Positions 7,829 through 17,219 of a DNA stretch of 64,000 bases are shown here, piece by piece (positions within the stretch are counted from its first letter, which is position 1; every line of letters begins with the position of its first letter). The stretch is from Microbacterium commune (GTDB taxonomy: Bacteria > Actinomycetota > Actinomycetes > Actinomycetales > Microbacteriaceae), in assembly GCF_014836945.1 (NCBI RefSeq), contig NZ_JACSPX010000001.1, forward strand, positions 1,785,970 through 1,849,969. Reading direction: 5' to 3'. A program made the position numbers and the translations under genes. A model generated the notes under the pieces. That model was given only the letters and a program-made list of their open reading frames with translations, was not told the origin of the DNA and made no database searches.

Positions 7829-8890
7829 GTGACTTCAGGCCCCGCGACCCCGGGCACGCGACTGGCGAGCCGACTCGGCTTCAGCGACCGCATCTTCCTC
7901 GGCCCCGGTGCGCGGCGGGTCGCCTCGCGCATCGAGGCCGGTCTCGACCTGGTCGAGGCGGGCATCGCCGAAGAGGTCAAGGTGGCCGATTCCATCGCGG
8001 ATGCCGCGGCCCGCTACCTCTACGAGGCCGGCGGCAAGCGCATCCGGCCGGTGCTCACCCTGCTCACCGCCCAGCTCGGCGACGGCGGCACCGCCGCGGT
8101 CATCGACGTCGCCAAGGCACTCGAGCTCACCCACCTCGGCTCGCTGTACCACGACGACGTGATGGACGGCGCCGACACCCGCCGCGGCGTCCCCGCAGCG
8201 CACGCGGTCTGGGGCAACAACGTCGCCATCCTCACCGGCGACATCCTGTTCTCGCGGGCGAGTCAGATCATGTCGCGGTACGGCGATCGCGCGATGCGCC
8301 TGCAGGCCGACACGTTCGAGCGGCTCGTGCTCGGCCAGCTTCGCGAGACCGTCGGCGCGCAGCCCGGTGATGACCCGATCGACTTCTACATCCAGGTTCT
8401 GGCCGACAAGACCGGCTCGCTGATCGCCGCGGCCACACAGGGCGGTGCGATCTTCTCGAACGCCCCGGCCGAGTTCGAAGAGCCGCTGCGCGTCTACGGC
8501 GAGAAGGTGGGTGTCGCCTTCCAGCTGCTCGACGACGTGATCGACCTCTCGGCCGACGCAGAGGAGACCGGCAAGGTGCCGGGCACCGACCTGCGCGCCG
8601 GTGTGCCGACCATGCCGTCGCTGCTGCTGAAGACGAGCACCGCACCCGACGACGTCGACCTCGCCCGCCGTATCGATGAGGGCGTCGCGCGCATCGCCGA
8701 GGGTGCAGACTCGTCGGTGCTCGACGGACCACTCGCCGAGCTGCGTGACAACGATGCCACTGCACAGACTCTGACTCTCGCCCGCACCTGGACGGCCGAC
8801 GCCGTCGCCGCGCTCGCGCCACTGCCCAAGGGCACCGTGCGCGACGCGCTGACCCGGTTCGCGGAGACTCTCGCTGATCGCAGCAGCTGA
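7829..8890 (+). CDS. Trans-polyprenyl diphosphate synthase (menaquinone side chain)
   Basis: 353-residue all-trans prenyltransferase that extends isoprenyl diphosphates. GGKRIRPVL (IPP binding) is followed by the first Asp-rich motif DDVMD (residues 109-113) with DTRRG, and the second motif DDVID near residue 233. The residues upstream of the first motif are small/Leu-rich (THLGSLYHDD), consistent with a long product, so a side chain of many isoprene units for menaquinone is likely. Product length cannot be set from sequence. It is followed after 13 bp by the FprA-type reductase, probably co-transcribed. Confidence 0.9.
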   Translation: MTSGPATPGTRLASRLGFSDRIFLGPGARRVASRIEAGLDLVEAGIAEEVKVADSIADAAARYLYEAGGKRIRPVLTLLTAQLGDGGTAAVIDVAKALELTHLGSLYHDDVMDGADTRRGVPAAHAVWGNNVAILTGDILFSRASQIMSRYGDRAMRLQADTFERLVLGQLRETVGAQPGDDPIDFYIQVLADKTGSLIAAATQGGAIFSNAPAEFEEPLRVYGEKVGVAFQLLDDVIDLSADAEETGKVPGTDLRAGVPTMPSLLLKTSTAPDDVDLARRIDEGVARIAEGADSSVLDGPLAELRDNDATAQTLTLARTWTADAVAALAPLPKGTVRDALTRFAETLADRSS

Positions 8891-8903
8891 CGGAAGGAAC
8901 CCC

Positions 8904-10277
8904 ATGACGAAGCTCAAGCTGGCCATCGTCGGGGCGGGACCGGCAGGCATCTACGCCGCCGACCTCCTGCTCAAGGCCGAGCGCAAGTTCGATGTCTCCA
9001 TCGACCTGTTCGAGCAGCTGCCCGCGCCCTACGGTCTGGTCCGCTACGGCGTCGCCCCCGATCACCCGCGCATCAAGGGCATCATCACGGCGCTGCGCGA
9101 CGTGCTGGACCGCGGTGACATCCGCCTGTTCGGCAACGTGCGCTTCGGCACCGACATCACGATCGACGACCTGAAGCGCCACTACAACGCGGTGATCTTC
9201 GCCACCGGCGCCGTGCGCGATTCATCGCTCGACATCCCGGGCATCGACGCCGACCACTCGTTCGGCGCGGCCGAGTACGTGAGCTGGTTCGACGGGCATC
9301 CGGATGTGCCCCGCGAGTGGAGTCTGGATGCCGAGTCGGTCGGCGTCATCGGCAATGGCAACGTCGCGCTCGACGTCGCGCGGATGCTCGCCAAGCACGC
9401 TGACGATCTGCTCGTCACCGAGGTGCCCGACAACGTCTACCAGGGTCTGAAGGCCAGCCGCATCACGGACGTGCACGTGTTCGGTCGCCGCGGCCCGGCC
9501 CAGGTGAAGTTCACGCCGCTCGAGCTGCGCGAGCTGGGGGAGCTGCGCGATGTCGACATGGTCGTGTACGACGAGGACTTCGACTACGACGAGGCGTCAC
9601 GCCAGGCCGTCACCAGCAACAAGCAGGTCATGGTGATGGATCGCATCATGCAGTCGTGGCGCAAGCTCGACTCGGTGAACAACGCGGGTGGCACGGCATC
9701 CCGTCGCCTGCACCTGCACTTCTGGGCTCGCCCGGTCGAGGTCAGGAAGGACGAGAACGGCCGCGTCGCGGCGCTCGTCTACGAGCGCACGACGTCCGAC
9801 GGCGCCGGCGGTGCGGTCGGCACCGGCGAGATGCGCGAGGTGCCGATGCAGGCGCTCTACCGCGCGATCGGGTACTTCGGCTCGCCGCTGCCCGGAGTGC
9901 CGTTCGACAAGAAGCACGGCGTGATCCCCAACCGCGAGGGACAGGTGCTCGAGACGAAGTCGAACCAGCGCGTGCCCGGCATCTACGCGACAGGCTGGAT
10001 CAAGCGCGGTCCGGTCGGCCTGATCGGCCACACCAAGTCGGATGCCATGGAGACGGTGCGGCATCTGATCAACGACCAGGGCTCGTGGTGGCAGCCCGAG
10101 GATCCGTCCGACGGGGCGATCCCGGCACTGCTCGCCGAGCGCGGCGTGGCATGGACCGACCTCGAGGGCTGGCACCGTCTCGACGCGCACGAGATCGAGC
10201 TCGGCGCGCCGCACGAGCGTGCACGGGTGAAGCTCGTGCCGCGCGACGAGATGGTGCGCGTCTCGCGCGGGGAGTGA
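8904..10277 (+). CDS. Ferredoxin-NADP(+) reductase, FprA/adrenodoxin reductase type
   Basis: 457-residue flavoprotein that moves electrons between NADPH and ferredoxin. It shows the FAD-binding GAGPAG near residue 10, the characteristic PYGLVRYGVAPDHP, an NADP-binding GNGNVALDVARML, the HVFGRRGPAQVKFT segment, and GWIKRGPVGLIGHTKSDA in the C-terminal FAD region. These match mycobacterial FprA and mitochondrial adrenodoxin reductase. An SD sequence GGAAGGA precedes ATG 8904. It sits 13 bp behind the prenyl synthase gene. No ferredoxin or P450 gene is in the window. Confidence 0.92.
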   Translation: MTKLKLAIVGAGPAGIYAADLLLKAERKFDVSIDLFEQLPAPYGLVRYGVAPDHPRIKGIITALRDVLDRGDIRLFGNVRFGTDITIDDLKRHYNAVIFATGAVRDSSLDIPGIDADHSFGAAEYVSWFDGHPDVPREWSLDAESVGVIGNGNVALDVARMLAKHADDLLVTEVPDNVYQGLKASRITDVHVFGRRGPAQVKFTPLELRELGELRDVDMVVYDEDFDYDEASRQAVTSNKQVMVMDRIMQSWRKLDSVNNAGGTASRRLHLHFWARPVEVRKDENGRVAALVYERTTSDGAGGAVGTGEMREVPMQALYRAIGYFGSPLPGVPFDKKHGVIPNREGQVLETKSNQRVPGIYATGWIKRGPVGLIGHTKSDAMETVRHLINDQGSWWQPEDPSDGAIPALLAERGVAWTDLEGWHRLDAHEIELGAPHERARVKLVPRDEMVRVSRGE

Positions 10278-10292
10278 GATCTCCGCGCCCGG

Positions 10293-10298
10293 TAGGTT
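10293..10298 (+). promoter_or_regulatory. -10 box TAGGTT for the alpha/beta hydrolase
   Basis: TAGGTT ends six bases before ATG 10305; leaderless mRNA expected. Confidence 0.55.
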
Positions 10299-10304
10299 GA
10301 AGGC

Positions 10305-11390
10305 ATGGCCGACTGGGTTCCCGATGTGCTCGGTGAGGGCTTCCAGCAGCTCACCCTCCCGCTGGGAGAGGACGTCGAGGGGGAGATCGTCGCGACCGTC
10401 GTGCGCGCTCTGCCCCGTCCCGTCCCGTGGTGGCGGCCGGGTGGCGACCGCCGCCCGCTGGCCGACGTCGACGTGCTCTACGTGCACGGGTGGTCGGACT
10501 ACTTCTTCCAGAAGCGGCTCGCGCGGTTCTGGAACGATCGCGGTGCCCGGTTCTTCGCTCTCGACCTGCGCAAGTACGGTCGCAGCCTGCGCCCCGGGCA
10601 GACACCGGGATACGCGACGGATCTCGACGAGTACGACGCCGACATCGCGGCGGCGCTCGAGGCGAGGGGGGATGCCGCTGGCCGGCGTCTCGTGCTGCTC
10701 GGTCACTCCACAGGAGGGCTCATCCTCAGCCTGTGGGCATCGCGTCATCCGGGTCAGGTCGACGCCGTCGTGCTCAATGCGCCGTGGCTGGAGTTCCAGC
10801 TCGGCGCTGCTCGCGCGGCGATCACCCCGGTGGTCGAGCTGCAGGCCCGGCTGCGTCCGATGGAGGCGGCGCCTCAGGTCGACCTCGGCTTCTACACGAG
10901 GGCGCAGCGCGAAGTGGCGGATCCGGACGATCCGGTCGAGGTGAATCCGCTGTGGCGGCCGGAGCAGGCGATGACCGTGCACGCCGCCTGGCTGCGGGCG
11001 GTGCTCGCCGGGCACGCCGCCGTGTCACGGGGCCTGAACATCGAGGCGCCGATCTGCGTGCTCCTCTCGGCGCGGTCGGCGCTGCCCACCCGATGGTCCG
11101 ATGAGCTGACGTCGGCGGACAGCGTGCTCGTGGTCGACGACATCGCCCGAGCCGCGCTCAAGCTCGGTCGCTCGGTGACCGTCGAGCGGATCGATGGCGC
11201 ACTGCACGACGTCTTCCTCTCACGCCCAGACGCGCGCGCCGACGCATACGCGCGCCTCGACCGCTGGGTGCGCGGGTGGGCGCACTCCGACACCGCGCTC
11301 AGACGAGCCAGTACATCCGCCGACACGCCTGCTCGGCGGCATCCGCGTCGCCTCGTTGCAGCGCGTCTTCCAGCTCTGCGCACGCGCTGA
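10305..11390 (+). CDS. Alpha/beta hydrolase, serine hydrolase type
   Basis: 361-residue predicted cytoplasmic esterase or lipase. The nucleophile elbow is GHSTGG, an oxyanion-side HGWSDYFFQ lies earlier, and the catalytic His is probably in GALHDVF near the C-terminus. It resembles monoacylglycerol-lipase-like (Hydrolase_4) proteins; the substrate is unknown. The recognisable fold ends around RWVRGW. The last roughly 30 residues are Arg/Ala-rich and read antisense through the 3' end of the GntR gene (92-bp overlap), so this tail is probably an extension after loss of a stop codon. Confidence 0.82.
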   Translation: MADWVPDVLGEGFQQLTLPLGEDVEGEIVATVVRALPRPVPWWRPGGDRRPLADVDVLYVHGWSDYFFQKRLARFWNDRGARFFALDLRKYGRSLRPGQTPGYATDLDEYDADIAAALEARGDAAGRRLVLLGHSTGGLILSLWASRHPGQVDAVVLNAPWLEFQLGAARAAITPVVELQARLRPMEAAPQVDLGFYTRAQREVADPDDPVEVNPLWRPEQAMTVHAAWLRAVLAGHAAVSRGLNIEAPICVLLSARSALPTRWSDELTSADSVLVVDDIARAALKLGRSVTVERIDGALHDVFLSRPDARADAYARLDRWVRGWAHSDTALRRASTSADTPARRHPRRLVAARLPALRTR

Positions 11391-11943
11391 TCACCGACGG
11401 GCGTCGTTCGACCGGCACCTCGTGCGTCTTCAGCGCACGTGCGAGGGCGAGGCTGGCCTCGTCGATCACCGCCTGCTGCAGGGCGTTGCCCGTGCGGGCG
11501 GCCAGGTACTCGATCACGGCGCGCCGTGCACTCGAGGTCGAGACCGGATCCGACACGTCGGCGGCCACGGCGCGGATGAGCCGGCCGACCGTCCTCACCT
11601 CGCCGGGCTTGAGACGCGGGCAGGCGAGGCGCACGATGAGACTCGCCTGCAGACCGGCGAAGATGTGCGCCGTCTCGACCTGATCTGGCGTGACCGACGA
11701 CACCTCGGTGTATCTGCTCGGATACATCATGACGAGACCGATGCGCTCGAGTCGTTGCAGCGCCTCGCGCACGGGCGTGCGCGACACCGACAGCTCGGCG
11801 GCCAGCTCGCTGTCGCGGATCCGCGCCCCCGGGGCGAGCTCGCCGCTCACGATGCGCTCACCGATCAGATGGAACAGGCCCTCGGCGAGAAGCTGCTTCC
11901 TTGCCGCGATATCGACCCTCGGCGGTCGTTCGACGTCGACCAT
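11299..11943 (-). CDS. GntR-family transcriptional regulator (FCD-like)
   Basis: 214-residue DNA-binding regulator. An N-terminal winged helix (about residues 15-75) carries the GntR signature IVSGELAPGARIRDSELA and LSVSRTPVREALQRL, followed by an all-helical effector domain of the FCD type. ATG 11943 was chosen over 11997 because a strong GGGGAGAG SD stands four bases upstream. Its target is not obvious, since the neighbours are the convergent hydrolase and yajQ. A tandem TGTATGGG repeat just upstream may be its own operator. Effector unknown. Confidence 0.88.
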   Translation of the reverse strand: MVDVERPPRVDIAARKQLLAEGLFHLIGERIVSGELAPGARIRDSELAAELSVSRTPVREALQRLERIGLVMMYPSRYTEVSSVTPDQVETAHIFAGLQASLIVRLACPRLKPGEVRTVGRLIRAVAADVSDPVSTSSARRAVIEYLAARTGNALQQAVIDEASLALARALKTHEVPVERRPSVISACAELEDALQRGDADAAEQACRRMYWLV

Positions 11944-11982
11944 GTATCTCTCCCCAATACGCCTCACGGCGTCCCCGGGCTG

Positions 11983-11999
11983 CCCCATACAACCCATAC
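11983..11999 (-). promoter_or_regulatory. Tandem GTATGGG(T/G) repeats upstream of the GntR gene
   Basis: On the minus strand GTATGGGTT is followed directly by GTATGGGG; a related GTATTGGGG lies at 11952-11960 close to the start codon. Three similar half-sites within 50 bp of a GntR gene suggest an autoregulatory site, but no binding has been shown. Confidence 0.35.
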
Positions 12000-12108
12000 A
12001 CCGGCATTCTACTCAGCGGGTCCGACATGGCTCCGGCGGCGCTGTCCGCGCCGTCGCGACGCGACCGTCAGGCGACGCGCACGGCGCTCGTCAGGGGGAG
12101 GGAGCACA

Positions 12109-12139
12109 AGAGCCGCGCTCACCCGGTGAGCGCGGCTCT
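12109..12139 (-). terminator. Intrinsic terminator-like hairpin after yajQ
   Basis: Perfect 14-bp inverted repeat (AGAGCCGCGCTCAC / GTGAGCGCGGCTCT) with a 3-base loop, 20 bp past the yajQ stop. On the minus strand it is followed by CTTGTGCT, only a weak T tract. Confidence 0.7.
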
Positions 12140-12158
12140 CGGCTGAGACAGGAGCGTG

Positions 12159-12647
12159 TCAGCGGTAGTTGATGAACTGCAGGTCGATGTCGAGGTCGCT
12201 GCTCTTGAGCAGGGCGATCACAGCCTGCAGGTCGTCGCGGCTCTTCGACTGCACGCGCAGCTCGTCGCCCTGGATCTGGCTCTTCACGCCCTTGGGGCCC
12301 TCGTCGCGGATGATCTTGCCGATCTTCTTCGCGTTCTCACTCGAGATGCCGTCCTTCAGGCTCGACGTGAGGCGGTACTCCTTGCCGCTCGCGACCGGCT
12401 CACCCGACTCGAGGCTCTTCAGAGAGATGCCGCGCTTGATCAGCTTCGACTGGAACACGTCGAGCACGGCGTTCACGCGCTCCTCGGAGTTCGCGACGAT
12501 CACGATCTGCTCGCCGCTCCACGAGATCGAGGCGCCGGTGCCCTTGAAGTCGTAGCGCTGCTCGATCTCCTTGCGTGCCTGGTTGAGAGCGTTGTCGGCC
12601 TCCTGGTGATCAACCTTGGAGACGATGTCGAACGAAGAGTCAGCCAT
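12159..12647 (-). CDS. YajQ-family (possible c-di-GMP or nucleotide-binding) protein
   Basis: 162-residue two-domain protein of the YajQ (DUF520) family. It has [19 protein letters not shown] at the N-terminus, [12 protein letters not shown], and the C-terminal [20 protein letters not shown] and [10 protein letters not shown]. Some relatives bind cyclic di-GMP and modulate a transcription factor; others have been linked to tRNA or phage transcription. Which applies here is unknown. ATG 12647 is supported by a TATGGT -10 seven bases upstream, so the longer frame reaching 13238 is not used. Confidence 0.9.
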   Translation of the reverse strand: MADSSFDIVSKVDHQEADNALNQARKEIEQRYDFKGTGASISWSGEQIVIVANSEERVNAVLDVFQSKLIKRGISLKSLESGEPVASGKEYRLTSSLKDGISSENAKKIGKIIRDEGPKGVKSQIQGDELRVQSKSRDDLQAVIALLKSSDLDIDLQFINYR

Positions 12648-12654
12648 GACTACC

Positions 12655-12660
12655 ACCATA
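12655..12660 (-). promoter_or_regulatory. -10 box TATGGT for yajQ
   Basis: TATGGT on the minus strand, seven bases before ATG 12647; leaderless mRNA expected. Confidence 0.5.
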
Positions 12661-12690
12661 GAGCGTTGCCCCCCCACCGGAGGCGGTGCA

Positions 12691-14070
12691 TCACTTGTCC
12701 TTTCTGCCGTTGCCGTTTCCCTTGCCCTGTGGGGAGTCGCTCTTTCCGGCGGCCTTCCCGGAGTTCGTCTCGGGCGGGCTTCCAGAGTTGTTGCCCGGCC
12801 CGGCGTTCGGGTTCCCACTGGCCTTCTCCGCCGGCGAGGTGCCTGCGGTCTGCACGTCGGCCTGCACCTCGGACTGGTCGGGCTGGGATGGCTGCGCCGG
12901 CTCGACGGGTTCGACCGGTGTCTCGGCGATCGGCGTGGTGACCGGCTGGTCGGCATCCGGGGTTGTCGGAGTCTCTGCGACCTCGGCCGGCGTGACGGTC
13001 GGCGTCGGAGACGTACCGGCCGGCCACGCCATCCACCCACCGGCGAGAACGGCGGCCGCCGCTGCAACGGCCGCGAATGCGCCCATCGTCCGACGACGCA
13101 TGGGGCCGCGCTTCTGCACGTCGGGCGTCGTCGCCGACGCGATCTTCGGCGCCGCGGGCGTGGCGATCGACACCGCAGGCAGTGCTGCCGTCCTTCCGGT
13201 GATGTCGTCCGGCACGCCGGTGGTGTCGTCACGGGCATCCGCCGACATGATCGACACCTCGTGCACTACCTCGGCCGCCGTCGGGCGCTGATCCGGCTCG
13301 CTGTGGGTCATCCGTCGCAGCAGATGAACCCACTCGGCGCCGAGCCCGTCGGGGATGCCCGGTTCGCTGACCAGCCGTGCGAGCGCGGTCTGCACGTCAC
13401 GGGTGCGCGGGAACGCCGGCTCGCCGGTCAACGACTCAAGCAGCACGAGTCCGAGCGAGTAGATGTCCGCTGCCGGGGTGATCGGGTCGGCCCGCACCTG
13501 CTCCGGTGCCATGTATGCGGCCGTGCCGATTGCGATGCCTGGCGACGTCCGCCGTGCCTCATCGGGGTGGAAGGCGATCCCGAAGTCGGTGAGCTTCGCG
13601 TTCCAGCCGGCGTCTCCTTCGGCGCGAGCGAGAAGGACGTTCGACGGCTTGACATCGCGGTGCACGATGCCGCGGGCGTGGACGACGCGCAGCGCGTCAG
13701 CCAGATCGCGACCGATAGCGGCAGCCTCGCCGCGAGTGAGGGTGCCCCGGGTGAGGTGCGTGGCGAGCGTGGGCCCGTCGACGAACTCCATCACCAGGTA
13801 TCGCGGGTGCGGAAGATCGAGACTCGCGTCGTACAGGGCGACGAGAGAGGGGTGGGAGAGGGACGCCAGAAGCGCCGTCTCACTGTGGACGCGCTCGGAT
13901 TCCAAAGGCGTCTCGTCGTCCGCGCGGAGCAGCTTGATGGCGACCGTACGGCGCAGCAGCGAGTCGTGTGCGCGGTAGACCATGGATGTCGCGCCTCGGC
14001 CGACACAGCCGTCGAGCCGGTACCGTCCGTCGAGAAGAGGGGCCGTCGCCTCGTCGTCGATCGTGTCCAT
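12691..14070 (-). CDS. Membrane-anchored Hanks-type Ser/Thr protein kinase
   Basis: 459 residues. Kinase domain at about 17-270: G-loop GRGATS (24-29), catalytic Lys 46 in [14 protein letters not shown] with Asp 139, DFG at 162-164 and APE ending at Glu 190, all intact, so it should be active. One membrane helix at about 329-349 is followed by roughly 110 exported residues that are Pro/Thr/Gln-rich, then Gly/Asn/Lys-rich; there are no PASTA repeats. This resembles PknA-type rather than PknB-type architecture. ATG 14070 is preferred (GGAG SD five bases upstream) over 14091. No partner phosphatase is adjacent. Confidence 0.92.
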   Translation of the reverse strand: MDTIDDEATAPLLDGRYRLDGCVGRGATSMVYRAHDSLLRRTVAIKLLRADDETPLESERVHSETALLASLSHPSLVALYDASLDLPHPRYLVMEFVDGPTLATHLTRGTLTRGEAAAIGRDLADALRVVHARGIVHRDVKPSNVLLARAEGDAGWNAKLTDFGIAFHPDEARRTSPGIAIGTAAYMAPEQVRADPITPAADIYSLGLVLLESLTGEPAFPRTRDVQTALARLVSEPGIPDGLGAEWVHLLRRMTHSEPDQRPTAAEVVHEVSIMSADARDDTTGVPDDITGRTAALPAVSIATPAAPKIASATTPDVQKRGPMRRRTMGAFAAVAAAAAVLAGGWMAWPAGTSPTPTVTPAEVAETPTTPDADQPVTTPIAETPVEPVEPAQPSQPDQSEVQADVQTAGTSPAEKASGNPNAGPGNNSGSPPETNSGKAAGKSDSPQGKGNGNGRKDK

Positions 14071-14206
14071 CGGAACTCCGCAATCCGGCACGGCTCGGGC
14101 GCCGTGACCCTGCCCAAGCTAGGGGGCGCCGGCCCGCATCGTCTTCCGCCTTGACGTCGACGTCAGGACGTGCAATAGGCCGGGAGGGTGCAGGAGGATC
14201 TCGATT

Positions 14207-14220
14207 TGGAAACGCTTTCA
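14207..14220 (+). promoter_or_regulatory. LacI-family operator, upstream copy
   Basis: TGGAAACGCTTTCA is an imperfect palindrome around a central CG, matching 5 of 7 half-site positions, the typical LacI/GalR-family layout. Its centre is 51 bp from that of the second operator. Confidence 0.6.
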
Positions 14221-14257
14221 GTCGACCCTACCGAAAAGCTCCCGACGGAGTGCATAC

Positions 14258-14271
14258 TGTAAGCGCTTGCA
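14258..14271 (+). promoter_or_regulatory. LacI-family operator over the sugar-transporter promoter
   Basis: TGTAAGCGCTTGCA matches 6 of 7 half-site positions around CG. It overlaps a -10-like TACTGT (14255-14260) and the predicted transcription start, so binding should block initiation. The repressor gene is not in this window. Confidence 0.7.
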
Positions 14272-14311
14272 GTTTCCTGCAGACCATTCGCATCCAGAGA
14301 GGTAAGCACCA

Positions 14312-15526
14312 ATGAAGGTGACCAAGAGAAGCATCCTCGCGTTCGGCGCACTCGCCGTCACGTCCGCAATCGCTCTGAGCGGCTGCGCATCATCCACCCC
14401 CTCCGCCGACGAGGACTCGTCAGGCAAGGGCGCGGCCAGCAAGCTCACCGTCTGGCTCGACGCGGAGCGCGTCGACGCGCTCAAGGGTGCGGCCGACGCC
14501 TATGAGGAGAAGACCGGCGTCACCGTCGACCTCGTCGGCAAGTCGGTCGACGACATCAAGGACGACTTCATCCAGCAGGCGCCGACCGGCAAGGGCCCCG
14601 ACGTGGTCATGGGTGCTCACGACTGGCTCGGCGAGCTGTCGACCAACGGTGTCGTCGCCCCGATCGAGCTCGGCGACTCGGCCGACGGCTACCTGCCCGT
14701 CGCGACTCAGGCGGCCACCTACGAGGGCACGGTCTACATGCTCCCGTACGCGGTCGAGAACATCGCCATGCTGCGCAACACGAAGCTCGTCCCCGAGGCT
14801 CCGAAGAGCTTCGACGACATGGTCTCGAAGGGCACCTTCGTGGTCGAGTTGGGCGCCGAGGGCAACCCGTACAACATGTACCCGTTCCAGACTGCCTTCG
14901 GCGCCCCGGTGTTCGGCACCGACGCATCGGGCAGCTACGACCCGGCCGACCTGCAGCTGGGCAGCGAGGGCGGCTTCGCCTTCGCCGACTGGCTGGCCGC
15001 ACAGGGCCAGTCCGGCACGCTGAACACCGACATCGACGGTGAGATCGCCAAGCAGCAGTTCCTCGACGGCACCGCAGCCTTCTGGCTGACCGGGCCGTGG
15101 AACGTCGCCGCGGCCGTCGACGCCGGCATCGACGTCGCGATCGACGCGATCCCCAGCCCCACCGCAGAGGCGGCCTCGCCGTTCGCCGGTGTCAAGGGCT
15201 TCTTCGTCAGCTCGGAGTCGAAGAACAAGGTCGCCGCGAACGACTTCCTCGTCAATTACATCGGCACCGAAGACGTGCAGCTTGAACTGTTCAAGGCCGG
15301 CAACGTGCTGCCCGCACTGACCGCCGCCGCCGACACAGCGGCATCCGACCCGATCATCGCCGGGTTCCAGACCGTCGGCGCCGACGCGGTGCCGATGCCC
15401 GCGATCCCCGCGATGGGATCGGTCTGGCAGTACTGGGGCATCGCCGAGGCGGCCGTGATCAACGGCGCCGACCCTAAGGCGACATGGCAGAAGCTCACGG
15501 ACGACGTCTCCGCAGCGATCAAGTGA
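14312..15526 (+). CDS. Sugar ABC transporter substrate-binding lipoprotein (MalE-like)
   Basis: 404-residue exported lipoprotein. The N-terminus has two basic residues, a hydrophobic stretch and the lipobox LSGC with Cys 25 as acylation site. The mature part is a family 1 solute-binding protein with LTVWLDAERVDALKGAADAYEEKTG, PDVVMGAHDWLGEL and FWLTGPWN, characteristic of maltose/maltodextrin binders (MalE, GanO, CycB). The exact sugar is uncertain. An AGAGAGG SD precedes ATG 14312. First gene of an operon with two permeases; LacI-type operators upstream imply sugar-induced expression. Confidence 0.9.
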   Translation: MKVTKRSILAFGALAVTSAIALSGCASSTPSADEDSSGKGAASKLTVWLDAERVDALKGAADAYEEKTGVTVDLVGKSVDDIKDDFIQQAPTGKGPDVVMGAHDWLGELSTNGVVAPIELGDSADGYLPVATQAATYEGTVYMLPYAVENIAMLRNTKLVPEAPKSFDDMVSKGTFVVELGAEGNPYNMYPFQTAFGAPVFGTDASGSYDPADLQLGSEGGFAFADWLAAQGQSGTLNTDIDGEIAKQQFLDGTAAFWLTGPWNVAAAVDAGIDVAIDAIPSPTAEAASPFAGVKGFFVSSESKNKVAANDFLVNYIGTEDVQLELFKAGNVLPALTAAADTAASDPIIAGFQTVGADAVPMPAIPAMGSVWQYWGIAEAAVINGADPKATWQKLTDDVSAAIK

Positions 15527-15614
15527 TCGCCCGGGCGTGCTCGGGGCGGGGAATACCCTCCCGCCTCGAGCGCGCCTCCATCATCGAGCCTGCGAGACGA
15601 CAACGGGAACAGAG

Positions 15615-17219
15615 ATGACCGAGACCATGGAGCAGACCGCTCCTCCTACCAAGCGCCAGCGACAGGCCGCGCAGATCGCCGAGGCGGCCGCGACGCCGGT
15701 CGGCTGGATGCTGCTGAAGATCCTCCTGCTGGGGATCGTCGACGCGGTCGCCGTGTACGCGGCGTTCGTGCTCTTCGCCAACCAGGAGTGGTTGGTGCTC
15801 GCGGTGGTCATCGCCGTCACCGCCGTGGTGAACTACATCTACTTCTCGCGTCGACGCGTGCCCGCGAAGTACCTCACGCCCGGAATCATCTTCCTGGTCG
15901 TCTTCCAGGTCTTCGCGCTGGTCTACACGGGCTACATCGGCTTCACCAACTACGGCACCGGGCACAACGGCTCGAAGCCTCAGGCGGTCTCCGCGCTTCT
16001 CGCCTCTGCCCAGGAGCGCGTCGAGGACTCGCCCGTCTACCCGGTGCAGATCGTCGAGCAGGCAGGCGTCTACGGCCTGCTCGTGACCGATCCCGACACC
16101 GGCGACGCGCTGCTCGGAACCAATGACGAGCCGCTGCGCGAGGTCGACGCGCAGTTCGACGGCGGCAGCGCCACTGCGACCGACGGCTGGCGCACCCTCC
16201 CGCTCGCCGAGGTCTTCAGCCTGTCATCCGAGCTCGAGAAGCTCTCGGTGCCGTTCAGCGACGATCCCAACGACGGCAGCCTGCGCACTCCCGACGGGCA
16301 GAGCGGCTACCTCTACATCTCGCAGCTCGAGTACGACGCGGCCGCCGACACGATCACCGACACGCGCAACGGCGTCATCTACTCCGACACCGGCATCGGC
16401 GCCTTCACCGCCGACGACGGCGAGCAGCTGCTGCCCGGATGGCAGGTCAATGTAGGGTTCGACAACTTCGTCCGGGCCGTCACCGACGCCTCGATCCGCG
16501 GGCCGCTGATCTCGGTCACCGTATGGACGTTCGTCTTCGCGATCGTCTCGGTGGCATCCACCTTCTTCCTGGGCCTGCTGATGGCGCTGGTGTTCAACAA
16601 CACCCGCATGCGGTTCCGCAACACCTACCGGATCATCATGATCCTGCCGTACGCCTTCCCCGCGTTCCTGTCGGCGCTGGTGTGGGCCGGGATGATGAAC
16701 GAGAGCTTCGGCTTCATCAACCAGGTGCTCCTCGGCGGAGCCGAGATCCCATGGCTGACCGACCCGACGCTGGCGAAGGTGTCGATCCTCATCGTGAACC
16801 TGTGGCTCGGATTCCCTTACATGTTCCTGGTGTGCATGGGGGCCCTGCAGGGCATCCCGGAGGACGTCAACGAGGCGGCCGTGATGGACGGCGCCAACCC
16901 CTGGCAGATCTTCAGGCGCATCAAGCTGCCGCTTCTGCTGGTGACCGTGACGCCGCTGCTGATCTCGTCGTTCGCGTTCAACTTCAACAACTTCAACCTG
17001 ATCTACATGCTGACCAAGGGCGGGCCGCGGTTCACCGACGTCTCGATCCCGGTCGGGCACACCGACATCCTGATCTCGATGGTGTACAAGGTGGCGTTCA
17101 CCGGGCAGACGCGAGACTACGGTCTCGCCTCGGCGTTCACGATCCTCATCTTCATCGTGGTGGCGACGATCTCGATCGTCAGCTTCCGCAAGACCAAGGC
17201 CCTCGAGGAGCTGAACTGA
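15615..17219 (+). CDS. Sugar ABC transporter permease (MalF-like)
   Basis: 534-residue inner-membrane permease. Several N-terminal helices are followed by a large extracytoplasmic insertion (about residues 120-290), typical of MalF, then the permease core. The EAA loop that contacts the ATPase is DVNEAAVMDGANPWQIFRRI near residue 415. ATG 15615 is used; the frame is open to GTG 15537, but the extra residues are Arg/Pro-rich and unlike the family. The stop overlaps the next gene's ATG (TGATG). No MalK-type ATPase is in the operon, so one must be supplied from elsewhere. Confidence 0.9.
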   Translation: MTETMEQTAPPTKRQRQAAQIAEAAATPVGWMLLKILLLGIVDAVAVYAAFVLFANQEWLVLAVVIAVTAVVNYIYFSRRRVPAKYLTPGIIFLVVFQVFALVYTGYIGFTNYGTGHNGSKPQAVSALLASAQERVEDSPVYPVQIVEQAGVYGLLVTDPDTGDALLGTNDEPLREVDAQFDGGSATATDGWRTLPLAEVFSLSSELEKLSVPFSDDPNDGSLRTPDGQSGYLYISQLEYDAAADTITDTRNGVIYSDTGIGAFTADDGEQLLPGWQVNVGFDNFVRAVTDASIRGPLISVTVWTFVFAIVSVASTFFLGLLMALVFNNTRMRFRNTYRIIMILPYAFPAFLSALVWAGMMNESFGFINQVLLGGAEIPWLTDPTLAKVSILIVNLWLGFPYMFLVCMGALQGIPEDVNEAAVMDGANPWQIFRRIKLPLLLVTVTPLLISSFAFNFNNFNLIYMLTKGGPRFTDVSIPVGHTDILISMVYKVAFTGQTRDYGLASAFTILIFIVVATISIVSFRKTKALEELN

